The position numbers and the translations under genes are program-made. The notes below the pieces were generated by a model. It made no database searches, had not been told where the DNA came from, and saw only the letters and a list, made by a program, of their open reading frames with translations. From NCBI GenBank assembly GCA_017621195.1, contig JAGATO010000307.1:1-16390 (forward strand): a stretch of 16,390 bases of DNA, read 5' to 3'. Each line of letters begins with the position of its first letter. The stretch's first letter is position 1. Shown piece by piece: positions 7,410-14,179 of the stretch. The DNA is from Bacillota bacterium. Lineage in GTDB: Bacteria > Bacillota > Clostridia > Peptostreptococcales > Anaerovoracaceae.

Positions 7410-7467
7410 CTTTGTTCAGTTATACTTCACACGGGATCTCCCGTTTCATTCCGTCAGTCATATAACT
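7396..7467 (-). promoter_or_regulatory. ZTP (pfl-type) riboswitch aptamer upstream of the FNT gene
   Basis: Read on the minus strand, all parts of a ZTP/ZMP aptamer are present in order. P1 is AGTTATA (7467-7461) with TATAACT (7424-7418). The conserved TGACTGACGGAA follows the first arm. P2 is ACGGG-agat-CCCGT (7444-7431). After an 8-base linker comes GCCGACCGTCTGGGC (7410-7396), close to the class hallmark CCGCCTGGGC, with a GCC/GGC P3. The pseudoknot pairs GACGG (7455-7451) with CCGTC (7405-7401); compared with the usual GGCG/CGCC both sides have changed compatibly. The predicted transcription start coincides with the first base of P1. The class senses ZMP/ZTP, which build up when 10-formyl-THF is scarce. 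Since the terminator overlaps P3, ligand binding should turn the FNT gene on. Confidence 0.88.
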
Positions 7468-7473
7468 ACCATA

Positions 7474-7502
7474 AGTATATCATTCGTCTTTTCACTTTGC
7501 AA
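7474..7502 (-). promoter_or_regulatory. Promoter of the riboswitch-FNT unit
   Basis: On the minus strand TTGCAA (7497-7502) and TATACT (7474-7479) are 17 bases apart, and the -10 is extended by TGA. The predicted start, about seven bases downstream, falls at 7467, exactly where the riboswitch P1 helix begins. That coincidence strengthens both calls. Confidence 0.72.
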
Positions 7503-7535
7503 TGAAAATCTGAAAGAAATAATATTCGATACGTC

Positions 7536-8951
7536 TTATTCCTTCTTCTCCAATTTAATCTTTTTTATCGCCCGTCCGCCGAACAAATCCCAGACCTGAA
7601 TCAGGATTTCTCCCTCCCCGTCTCCGAAGCGATCCCCCAGCATTTCATACTGCAGCGGCAGTCCGCCCTTTTCCCGGATCATCATCTGCTGGGGACGCAG
7701 GATGCCGTCGGAGCCCGGTATCGTATCGACACACCAGAAATTAACCAGACACAGGCTGTCCCGTTTCGTCAGCCGCTTCACCGTCCGGGTGTTCTTTTCA
7801 TCCAACATTTCATAGACCGCCTTCGGAGGAACGTAGTCCGTCAGCTTCACCGTCAGGAGCAGCTTGTCGGAAACGCCGGCCTGACAAACGGTGGCCTCCG
7901 CCTCCAATCCTCCCTGACCGTAGCCTGCCTTCGCTGCAGCAGCGGATCGCAATTCCGTCTCTGGCCTTTCGGCAGCAACGGCTTCCCACATGGTAAAATC
8001 CGCTCCCAGATTCCACAGCCGCTTCTCCGTCTCCGCCACGGCCAGCCGTCCGGAATCGCAGGCGATCCACCGGCGTCCCATCTTCTCCGCCACTGCCGGC
8101 AGCGTTCCGGATCCGCAGAAGAAGTCAGCGCACAGATCTCCTTCCTCCGTACAGCTCTCCAGAATCTGGCGGATCAGGGTTTCCGGCTTCTGCGTGGCAT
8201 AGCCGGTCCGTTCGGAAGAGGTCCGTCCCACCATGTCGATCTGCCACACGTCCTTCTTGTTGACCATGGTATACCAGCCCAGCTCGTCCTTATATTCCTT
8301 CACTCCCTTAAACCGATACGGCTTGTAGCCGCGATTGTAGGATTTTTCCTGCTGGGCCTTGAAATAATATTTTTTCGACTTTCCGTAGTACAGCAGCGTG
8401 TCGTGCTTCCGGGCAAACCGGCGGCGACTCACACCGCCCGATTTATAATTCCAGACCACTTCGTTGATGAAGTTCTCCTGGCCGAAGATTTCGTCGGCGA
8501 TGACCTTCACATAGTGAACAGCATGCCAGTCCAGGTGGATCCACAGTCCTCCATCCTCGGCTAACAGCTCCCGGATCAGGATGAGGCGGTAGGCCAACAT
8601 GGACAGGTATTCTTCCATTCCGTTTTCCCAAGTATCACGATAGGCCTTTTGCTTCACTGCTGCCAGCTTGATCTTGTCCGTATCTACCTTCACTTCGGCG
8701 GCGTAGTCCGCATTGGAGAAAAACGGCGGATCGATGTAGACCAGCTTCAGCTTTCCCGCCATGTTCTTCTCGCGCAAAAGCCATTCCATGAAAGTGCCGT
8801 TATCGCCGGCAGCCAGCAGGTTGTCCGCCGACGTTCCGCGAAGCAGCTCCTGCCGTTGGGCGAAGCTCCACAGCGGCGGATGGTTCTTCTTGAATTCGTA
8901 TTCTGCCTTGCACTCGTCCACGACGTTGCACAGTTTGTGAAGCAGGCTCAT
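7536..8951 (-). CDS. Beta-class DNA adenine/cytosine-N methyltransferase without a restriction partner
   Basis: The 471-residue product has the amino-methyltransferase motifs in beta-class order: catalytic motif IV DPPF (74-77, in VYIDPPFFSNADY) precedes the AdoMet-binding motif I DFFCGSGT (276-283), with the TGYATQKPETLI motif X-type element between (249-260). Between motif IV and motif X lies a basic, aromatic-rich stretch (about 165-225) likely to include target recognition. About 150 C-terminal residues have no motif I recognise. The base and site it modifies (N6-A or N4-C) cannot be told. No restriction endonuclease gene is adjacent, so it looks solitary. The ATG at 8951 has AGGAGG seven bases upstream, and that site overlaps the ygiQ stop 12 bases away, so the two genes are likely co-transcribed. 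Confidence 0.88.
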   Translation of the reverse strand: MSLLHKLCNVVDECKAEYEFKKNHPPLWSFAQRQELLRGTSADNLLAAGDNGTFMEWLLREKNMAGKLKLVYIDPPFFSNADYAAEVKVDTDKIKLAAVKQKAYRDTWENGMEEYLSMLAYRLILIRELLAEDGGLWIHLDWHAVHYVKVIADEIFGQENFINEVVWNYKSGGVSRRRFARKHDTLLYYGKSKKYYFKAQQEKSYNRGYKPYRFKGVKEYKDELGWYTMVNKKDVWQIDMVGRTSSERTGYATQKPETLIRQILESCTEEGDLCADFFCGSGTLPAVAEKMGRRWIACDSGRLAVAETEKRLWNLGADFTMWEAVAAERPETELRSAAAAKAGYGQGGLEAEATVCQAGVSDKLLLTVKLTDYVPPKAVYEMLDEKNTRTVKRLTKRDSLCLVNFWCVDTIPGSDGILRPQQMMIREKGGLPLQYEMLGDRFGDGEGEILIQVWDLFGGRAIKKIKLEKKE

Positions 8952-8963
8952 ATCAGTCCCTCC

Positions 8964-10745
8964 TCAGCGCAGTACGCCGATCAGATCATAACGTCCGATC
9001 TTCTTCAGCGCCTTTTCTACCAGCGGTCGATTTTCTTTTTTATTAAAATGCAGAAGGGCTCTCTGCATCTTCTTCTCCTCCAAGGTTTTCGCCACGTAGA
9101 CCGGCTCGCCCGTGAAGGGATCCTTTTCCGTATAGTATTCACAGGTGGCCAGCGTTCCCGGCGTGGGATAGAAGTCCTGAACCTGATCGGGAACAAAGCC
9201 CGTTTTCTTCAAGAAAAGGGCCAACTCCACCGCATCGTTCAGATCGGATCCGGGATGGGAGGAAATAAAATACGGAATCATGTACTGCTTCAGTCCCAGC
9301 CGTTCATTGGTCTCCTTGTACTTCTTCCGAAACGCTTCGAACACCGACTTCTCCGGCTTTCTCATCCGGGCCAGAACACGGGCGGAGCAATGCTCCGGTG
9401 CCACCTTCAGCGTTCCGCTGATGTGATATTTGCACAGTTCTTCCATGAAGTCGGTCTTTTTGTCGGCCATCAGGTAATCGAAGCGAATCCCCGACCGGAT
9501 GAACACCTTCTTGACTCCTGAAACCTTCCGAACGGCCCGCAGCACGTCCAGATAGTCGCTGTGATCGATCTTCATCTGGCCGCAGGGCTTCGGATAGAGG
9601 CAATCCCGATGCTTGCAGACACCGTGTTCCAGCTGCTTGTCACAGGCCGGACCGCGGAAGTTGGCCGTAGGGCCTCCCACGTCGTGAATATAACCTTTGA
9701 AGTTGGGCTTCTTCGCCAGCCGCTCTGCTTCTTTCACGATGGAAGCCTTGCTTCTGGCCCGTACCTCCCGCCCCTGATGGTAGGTCAGGGCGCAGAAGGC
9801 GCAGCCGCCGAAGCAGCCGCGATTAGACACGATGGAAAACTCCACTTCTTTGATCCCGGGAACGCCTCCCAGCGCTTCATAGGAAGGATGGTACGTTCCC
9901 TCGTAGGGCAGCTCGTAGATCTCGTCCAGTTCTTCCGTCGACAGAGGCTCCTGAGGCGGATTCTGCACTACGGCCAAATGATCCTCATACCGTTCCACCA
10001 GACGCTTCCCTTTGATCCATTCGTTGTTTCGGTACTGTATGGCAAAGCTCTTTCCGTAGGCGTCCTTGTTTTCTTTCACCTCGCTCCAGGGCGGCAGAAT
10101 CTCCGTATCGTCGAAGGCCGTATAATCCTCGTCGCTCTCCGTTCCTCTCACCACCGTTCCGCGAATCCAGGTGACATCCCTGGCTTCCAGACCGGAATCC
10201 AGCGCTTCGGCGATCTCGATGACGGCTCGTTCTCCCATGCCATAGATCAGGATGTCGGCCTTGGCATCCAGGAGGATCGAACGGCGTACTCTGTCCTCCC
10301 AGTAATCGTAGTGCGCCAGGCGGCGAAGGCTGGCTTCGATCCCTCCGATGATGACGGGAACGCCCTTATAGGCTTCCTTCGCCCGGCTGCTGTAGACGAT
10401 TACCGCCCGATCCGGGCGGTTTCCTGTCTTTCCTCCGGGGGAATAGCTGTCCTGTCTGCGGCGATGCTTGAAGACCGAATAGTGGTTCACCATGGAATCC
10501 ACGTTACCGGCATTGATCAGAAATCCCAGCCGCGGACGGCCAAAGCGGCGGAAATCCTCTGCAGAACGCCAATCCGGCTGAGCCAGAATGGCCACCTTAT
10601 AGCCGAACCGTTCCAGCTGTCGGCTGATGATGGCCGTTCCGAAGGACGGATGATCCACATAGGCATCTCCCGTTACCAGGACGAAATCCGGCTGTTCCCA
10701 GCCCCGCTGCTCCATTTCTTCTTTCGTTATGGGTAAAAACGCCAT
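8964..10745 (-). CDS. YgiQ family radical SAM protein (UPF0313)
   Basis: The 593-residue product carries the radical SAM cluster motif CFGGCAFC (Cys311, 315 and 318; spacing CxxxCxxC) inside VSNRGCFGGCAFCALTYHQG. An N-terminal domain of about 300 residues resembles cobalamin-binding-type regions of related radical SAM proteins, and four more cysteines follow (C368, C377, C382, C388). The opening FLPITKEEMEQRGWEQPDF and the GDAYVDHPSFG block are hallmarks of YgiQ. The family is widespread and I know of no established reaction. The frame extends to a TTG at 10772, but the ATG at 10745 has GGAGG five bases before it and matches the family N-terminus. The upstream lipoprotein gene's terminator ends only 25 bases before this ATG, and no clear promoter is visible in between. 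The downstream methyltransferase appears coupled. Confidence 0.92.
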   Translation of the reverse strand: MAFLPITKEEMEQRGWEQPDFVLVTGDAYVDHPSFGTAIISRQLERFGYKVAILAQPDWRSAEDFRRFGRPRLGFLINAGNVDSMVNHYSVFKHRRRQDSYSPGGKTGNRPDRAVIVYSSRAKEAYKGVPVIIGGIEASLRRLAHYDYWEDRVRRSILLDAKADILIYGMGERAVIEIAEALDSGLEARDVTWIRGTVVRGTESDEDYTAFDDTEILPPWSEVKENKDAYGKSFAIQYRNNEWIKGKRLVERYEDHLAVVQNPPQEPLSTEELDEIYELPYEGTYHPSYEALGGVPGIKEVEFSIVSNRGCFGGCAFCALTYHQGREVRARSKASIVKEAERLAKKPNFKGYIHDVGGPTANFRGPACDKQLEHGVCKHRDCLYPKPCGQMKIDHSDYLDVLRAVRKVSGVKKVFIRSGIRFDYLMADKKTDFMEELCKYHISGTLKVAPEHCSARVLARMRKPEKSVFEAFRKKYKETNERLGLKQYMIPYFISSHPGSDLNDAVELALFLKKTGFVPDQVQDFYPTPGTLATCEYYTEKDPFTGEPVYVAKTLEEKKMQRALLHFNKKENRPLVEKALKKIGRYDLIGVLR

Positions 10746-10770
10746 ACCTTCCTCCCTATCTTTCAATGAC

Positions 10771-10805
10771 AAAAAGCGAAACCGGAATGGCCACCGCTTT
10801 CGCTT
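10771..10805 (-). terminator. Intrinsic terminator after the BMP lipoprotein gene
   Basis: On the minus strand AAGCGAAAGCGG (10805-10794) pairs with CCGGTTTCGCTT (10785-10774) at 11 of 12 positions around an 8-base loop, and a T-run of five follows. It begins about ten bases past the lipoprotein stop. Confidence 0.85.
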
Positions 10806-10814
10806 CTGTTTTCG

Positions 10815-11951
10815 TTATTGTACCAGACTGACCCGTACCGCTTTGGTTGGAATCTCGTTGACGATGGCGATCTCCTCCGTCAGAATGTCCGGTCCGGGCG
10901 ACGCCGGCGCCAGTCCGTTCTGAGGGCTGGTCTCCGACACCGATGCGCTGAACTGTCGGCACAGCTCCTCATACTCGGCCTTGGAAAACTCCGTCAATCT
11001 GGCGTTGTCCATGGCCAGAGCCACGCCGCCCTCGGCAACGCCCAACCGAATCAGCTGCGATCCGGGAAACTGACCGTCGTAGTATTCCGTCAGTATGGTT
11101 TCGATCGCTTTGGGCAGGTTCTTGGTAGCCGATGTGACCACCGTTTCCGACTGATCGGACTGATCCGAATCCACGCCGATCACCTTTCCGCCGGAAAGCT
11201 CCGCCGCTTCCATCACCGACTGACCGGCGCTTCCGCAGCAGGCGAAGATGACCTCCACGCCGCCGTCATACCAGCTTTTCGCCAGCTCTGCCACATCCTC
11301 ACCGGGCTGAAAATGACCCAGGTAATGATACTTTAGATCGATTTGATCCACGTTCAGCTTCCGTGCCGCCGCATCGGCTCCCTGAACGAAGCCGTACCCG
11401 AACCGGATCACCGAGGGTAGTTCCTTTCCGCCCAGAAATCCCAGCGTTCGATATCCCTCCATCACGGCCGCATATCCGGCCATGTATCCCGCTTCTTCTT
11501 CTTTGAAGGCCACGCCGGTAATGTTATCGTGAAGCATGGCCTCTGCATCGGAATTCTCAGCCATATCGGGACCGTCCACGATGATGAAGCTAACGTCCAG
11601 ATATTCCAGTTCCATGGAAAAGACCGCCTGTTCGAAGTCGCTGCCGCCTACCACTAAAACGCGAGCTCCTTCGGAGATGGCCTGATTCATGGTCTCCTTA
11701 CAGTCTTCGATATCGTCGGAACCCACGCTGAACCACTGGCAGGTGACGCCATTGCTCTGGGCAAAGGTCTCGATTCCGTTCCAGATTCCCTGGCCGTAGG
11801 GATCCTCCTCCACGGAGTCCTCTTTCATGATCAGCGCGATCTCGCAGGGCGTTCCCTTCACTTTCGCCACATCCGCTTCACCGCTGCGACCGCATCCCAT
11901 CAGGGAAAAGACCATACAGATCGCTAACAAAAAAACCAGTTTACGCTTCAT
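10815..11951 (-). CDS. BMP family substrate-binding lipoprotein (PnrA/Med-like)
   Basis: The 378-residue product starts with a basic, hydrophobic signal peptide ending in a lipobox, SLMGCG, which makes Cys20 the lipidated residue; the protein should sit on the outer face of the cytoplasmic membrane. The rest is a two-lobed periplasmic-binding fold of the BMP type: IALIMKEDSVEEDPYGQGIWNG-like start, SEGARVLVVGG, AGYMAGYAAVMEG, GFLGG near the middle, and VEVIFACCGSAGQSVMEAAE with KVIGVDSDQSD. Relatives bind purine nucleosides for ABC import, but the ligand here is not certain. No permease or ATPase gene is adjacent, so it may serve a distant transporter or a sensor. The ATG at 11951 is chosen over a TTG two codons earlier because AGAGG lies seven bases before it. 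It is monocistronic: its own terminator follows. Confidence 0.87.
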   Translation of the reverse strand: MKRKLVFLLAICMVFSLMGCGRSGEADVAKVKGTPCEIALIMKEDSVEEDPYGQGIWNGIETFAQSNGVTCQWFSVGSDDIEDCKETMNQAISEGARVLVVGGSDFEQAVFSMELEYLDVSFIIVDGPDMAENSDAEAMLHDNITGVAFKEEEAGYMAGYAAVMEGYRTLGFLGGKELPSVIRFGYGFVQGADAAARKLNVDQIDLKYHYLGHFQPGEDVAELAKSWYDGGVEVIFACCGSAGQSVMEAAELSGGKVIGVDSDQSDQSETVVTSATKNLPKAIETILTEYYDGQFPGSQLIRLGVAEGGVALAMDNARLTEFSKAEYEELCRQFSASVSETSPQNGLAPASPGPDILTEEIAIVNEIPTKAVRVSLVQ

Positions 11952-11980
11952 ATACAAACCTCTTGTCTCATATTTCTTTC

Positions 11981-11986
11981 ATTATA
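11981..11986 (-). promoter_or_regulatory. Likely -10 element of the BMP lipoprotein gene
   Basis: TATAAT on the minus strand lies about 30 bases before the ATG at 11951. The region 17 bases upstream is only a T-run with no recognisable -35, so the promoter is incomplete or needs an activator. It is close to the terminator of the preceding CAP gene. Confidence 0.45.
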
Positions 11987-12022
11987 CCCCAAAATCCATC
12001 TTAAAAAAAGTCCTTCCCATAG

Positions 12023-12051
12023 AAAAACTGCCCGGAGACTTCAGGCAGTTT
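12023..12051 (-). terminator. Intrinsic terminator of the downstream CAP gene
   Basis: On the minus strand AAACTGCC (12051-12044) pairs with GGCAGTTT (12032-12025), followed by a short T-run. Flanking A and T tracts could let it act in both directions. Its sequence is nearly the same as the terminator of the paralogous gene at 12761-12793. Confidence 0.8.
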
Positions 12052-12073
12052 ATTCTGTCATTCGAAGTATATC

Positions 12074-12625
12074 TCAGCCGATGAACATCTGGACCCAATA
12101 GGTGTTTCCCGAAGCGTCCGTGCAGTATCCTACACCCAGCTTGGTATACTTCCCGTTGAGAATATTGGCCCGGTGTCCCGGAGATAGCATCCAGTCCACC
12201 ATGACTTCTTCGACGGACTCCTGTCCCATGGCGATGTTTTCCCCTGCGGTTCGAAAACTGATCCCGAACTTCTTCATCATGTCGAAGGGCGATCCATAGG
12301 TGGGCGAAGTGTGATCGAAATACTGTCGATCCTGCATATCCTCCGCCTTGGTCTGTGCCACTTTGGTCAGATTCTCCGACAGAGTCAGTTCCGCAAGGCC
12401 CGCGGCCCGACGATAGGCATTGACTTCATCCAGCATGTCTTCCGCTGTGGATTTGGCCGGAAGAATGATCACGTTCTCTCCCGCTCCCCATTCCGCCAAC
12501 CACTCGTCTTCCGTCACCCAATTTGTATTCTCACGGTTCGAAGCCATTCCCTGATCCGGAACCATTCCCGGGGCTGCCATCATCAGCGCCATTCCCAGAG
12601 CGATTCCCATTTTCAAATACAGCAT
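12074..12625 (-). CDS. Secreted CAP-domain protein (SCP/YkwD-like), copy A
   Basis: The 183-residue product has a hydrophobic signal peptide (about 1-29) that probably ends near GMAS, a linker of about 30 residues, and a CAP domain from about 62 to the end. Conserved CAP features are H105 in FDHTSP, E129 in AGENIA, H151 in PGHRANIL and the closing LGVGYC and YWVQMF strands; two His and one Glu form the usual cavity. Bacterial CAP proteins are secreted, often wall- or spore-associated, and of largely unknown activity. The ATG at 12625 follows AAGGAGG by seven bases. It is one of two tandem paralogues; this one has a shorter linker and no Trp-rich segment. It is the downstream copy, but it has its own promoter and terminator. 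Confidence 0.88.
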   Translation of the reverse strand: MLYLKMGIALGMALMMAAPGMVPDQGMASNRENTNWVTEDEWLAEWGAGENVIILPAKSTAEDMLDEVNAYRRAAGLAELTLSENLTKVAQTKAEDMQDRQYFDHTSPTYGSPFDMMKKFGISFRTAGENIAMGQESVEEVMVDWMLSPGHRANILNGKYTKLGVGYCTDASGNTYWVQMFIG

Positions 12626-12656
12626 AGCATTTCCTCCTTACACGCTCCTTTTATTT

Positions 12657-12685
12657 ATTATACTAGCCCCGTCTCCATGTAGCAA
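12657..12685 (-). promoter_or_regulatory. Promoter of CAP copy A
   Basis: TTGCTA (12680-12685) and TATAAT (12657-12662) on the minus strand are 17 bases apart. The stretch from GGCCTTG through CATGG and GGGCT to TATAAT is closely matched by the copy B promoter, beyond the hexamers alone. Confidence 0.75.
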
Positions 12686-12760
12686 GGCCTTCCCTGCATT
12701 TGAAATTTTTCTAACAAGGGTACATTTTAAACATCTTCTGCGAAAAATGAAAGAAGATAC

Positions 12761-12793
12761 AAAAAACTGCCCGGAGGCTTCGGGCAGTTTTTT
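12761..12793 (-). terminator. Strong terminator of CAP copy B, probably bidirectional
   Basis: A perfect ACTGCCCG/CGGGCAGT stem with a 7-base loop is flanked by an A-tract on one side and a T-tract on the other, six bases each. On the minus strand it starts about 18 bases after the copy B stop. It closely matches the copy A terminator. Confidence 0.92.
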
Positions 12794-12810
12794 GTGTCGG
12801 TGAGTGATTC

Positions 12811-13410
12811 CTAACGAATAAACATCTGTACCCAGTATCCGTTTCCTGCACTGTCAATGCAATAACCGACGCCCAGCTGGGTATAGCTGCTGCTGAGTAT
12901 GTTAGCTCTGTGGCCGGAGGAATTCATCCATCCTTTCATGACCGCATCCACGGTCCGGTATCCTTTGGCGATGTTTTCACCCGCCGAGCGATAGCTGATG
13001 CCGAATTTTTTCATCATGTCAAAGGGTGATCCATAGGTGGGCGACGTATGGCTGAAATAGCCCTGATCCCGCATGTCCTCCGCTTTGATCTGAGCCACCC
13101 TTGACAGCTCCGTGGACAATGTCAGTTCATCCAGCCCTGCGGCGCGGCGTTGGCCGTTGACGCTCTCCAGCATTTCCGCGGCAACCGCTGACGCGGTCTG
13201 ATCGCTCTGGTTCCAACCCCAATTCCATCCATTGCAATATGTACCGTCTTCTTTCGGGATGATCTGATAGCACATCTTTCTATTCTGCATCTTCTGATCT
13301 GTTCTTTCCAAGTTGTATGCTGCGTCTTTTCCCTGACCGTAGGCCATTCCCGGTACGAGCATGACCATGGTCAGCCCGATGGCTGATGCTCTTACTTTCC
13401 AATACTTCAT
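12811..13410 (-). CDS. Secreted CAP-domain protein (SCP/YkwD-like), copy B
   Basis: The 199-residue product has a signal peptide (about 1-25, ending near AYG), a linker with a Trp/Asn-rich stretch NGWNWGWNQ (60-68), and a CAP domain from about 75. The CAP residues are H121 in SHTSP, E145 in AGENIA and H167 in SGHRANIL. The CAP domain is strongly similar to copy A, with a 19-residue identical block beginning HTSPTYGS and shared LGVGYC and YWVQMFI ends. The frame is open to 13548, but the ATG at 13410 has AAAGGAGG eight bases upstream and starts a good signal peptide; the longer form would bury the promoter inside the gene. Function is unknown beyond secretion and probable envelope association. 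Confidence 0.88.
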   Translation of the reverse strand: MKYWKVRASAIGLTMVMLVPGMAYGQGKDAAYNLERTDQKMQNRKMCYQIIPKEDGTYCNGWNWGWNQSDQTASAVAAEMLESVNGQRRAAGLDELTLSTELSRVAQIKAEDMRDQGYFSHTSPTYGSPFDMMKKFGISYRSAGENIAKGYRTVDAVMKGWMNSSGHRANILSSSYTQLGVGYCIDSAGNGYWVQMFIR

Positions 13411-13458
13411 CGTTTCGTCCTCCTTTTGATTGTTCCAATCCCTCCCCCTTTTGCAAAC

Positions 13459-13476
13459 CGTTCGGCGTCCCGAACG
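13459..13476 (-). other. Hairpin at the predicted 5' end of the CAP copy B transcript
   Basis: On the minus strand CGTTCGG-gacg-CCGAACG forms a perfect 7-base-pair stem that begins at about the predicted transcription start (near 13477). No T-run follows. It could protect the 5' end or be a binding site; the copy A leader has no counterpart. Confidence 0.45.
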
Positions 13477-13483
13477 TAATTCC

Positions 13484-13512
13484 ATTATAAAAGCCCTGCC
13501 CCCATGGGACAA
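13484..13512 (-). promoter_or_regulatory. Promoter of CAP copy B
   Basis: TTGTCC (13507-13512) and TATAAT (13484-13489) on the minus strand are 17 bases apart. The site lies between the NUDIX stop and the CAP ATG, with a leader of about 65 bases. Its spacer resembles that of copy A. Confidence 0.75.
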
Positions 13513-13544
13513 GGCCTCGAATATTTCCTGTCTTTCCACAATGT

Positions 13545-14162
13545 TCACTGGTTGGACATCTCCGCCAGAAAATGACGCAGAATCCTGGCTGTGATTCCCC
13601 AGATGACATGTTCCTCCCAGCGATAGATGGGCACAGTGTAACGTCCCTTGCGCCAGTTGTACTTGTCGGGACAGTCGCCCAGACGCTCGTAGGGAAAATC
13701 CTCTCCGATCTTCGGCTCCACTTCGTATTCGTATACGAAGGGCTCCCTTTCTTCGAAGAAAGACAGCGGCGCCAGAAACAGCTCATAAACCTCCTGAGGA
13801 TTGATCCTGGCCGCCTTCACATCCTCGTAGGCGATGACTCCCACGAAGGTATCGATCTGCATGTTGGTGTAGTTGCACATGGAGTCGAACTGTCCCAGAA
13901 TGCGGATCCTGTAAGACGGAATCCCCGTCTCTTCCTGAGTCTCCCGGATCGCACACTCCACTGGCGTTTCCTTCCCCTCCAGCCGTCCTCCCGGAAAGCA
14001 GATTTCCCCCGGCTGGGACACGCTGTTGGAGCGCACCTCAAACAGAACATACAGTTCATCCTTCCACCAGACCAGCGGAATCAGCACAGCACAGTGACGC
14101 TTCATCTCCATGATGCCCGGTTTTCTTCCTTCTAAAAACATTGCCGCTGTTCTGAGATCCAT
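13545..14162 (-). CDS. NUDIX hydrolase, probable CoA pyrophosphatase (NudL-like)
   Basis: The 205-residue product contains a complete NUDIX box from G59 to I81 (G-x5-E65-x7-RE-x2-EE-x-G), with the catalytic Glu pair E77 and E78. Just before it is VLFEVRSNSVSQPGEICFPGG, matching the UPF0035-type motif that marks coenzyme A pyrophosphatases; these split CoA and acyl-CoA into 3',5'-ADP and 4'-phosphopantetheine. Substrate assignment rests on that motif and is not certain. The protein is soluble, with no signal peptide. The ATG at 14162 has AGGAGG eight bases upstream. It follows the EamA gene by 42 bases and is probably transcribed with it; no separate promoter is seen. Confidence 0.88.
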   Translation of the reverse strand: MDLRTAAMFLEGRKPGIMEMKRHCAVLIPLVWWKDELYVLFEVRSNSVSQPGEICFPGGRLEGKETPVECAIRETQEETGIPSYRIRILGQFDSMCNYTNMQIDTFVGVIAYEDVKAARINPQEVYELFLAPLSFFEEREPFVYEYEVEPKIGEDFPYERLGDCPDKYNWRKGRYTVPIYRWEEHVIWGITARILRHFLAEMSNQ

Positions 14163-14179
14163 TTACCTTCCCTCCTGAC

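Larger units (their letters stand above)
12023..13512 (-). repeat. Tandem duplication of a whole CAP transcription unit
   Basis: Two units lie head to tail: unit A (promoter 12657-12685, gene 12074-12625, terminator 12023-12051) and unit B (promoter 13484-13512, gene 12811-13410, terminator 12761-12793). Promoter spacers, CAP domains and terminator stems are all alike, while signal peptides and linkers have diverged. This supports duplication of promoter, gene and terminator together. Confidence 0.75.

Noticed and set aside
7536..8951. Complete restriction-modification system
   Set aside because: Both flanks are identified (ygiQ upstream, FNT unit downstream) and neither is a nuclease or specificity subunit.
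8649..10736. Long plus-strand open frames (290 and 391 codons) opposite the methyltransferase and YgiQ genes
   Set aside because: They are antisense to two genes with clear motifs and ribosome binding sites, have no good start site of their own, and encode no recognisable domain. Codon bias of the real genes explains them.
10817..10822. TACAAT with a TG extension (minus strand) as a ygiQ promoter
   Set aside because: No -35 lies upstream, and it sits before the strong terminator at 10771-10805, so it would be poorly placed to drive ygiQ.
13411..13548. 46-residue N-terminal extension of CAP copy B
   Set aside because: It would span the promoter and leader hairpin and bury the signal peptide; the ATG at 13410 has a far better ribosome binding site.
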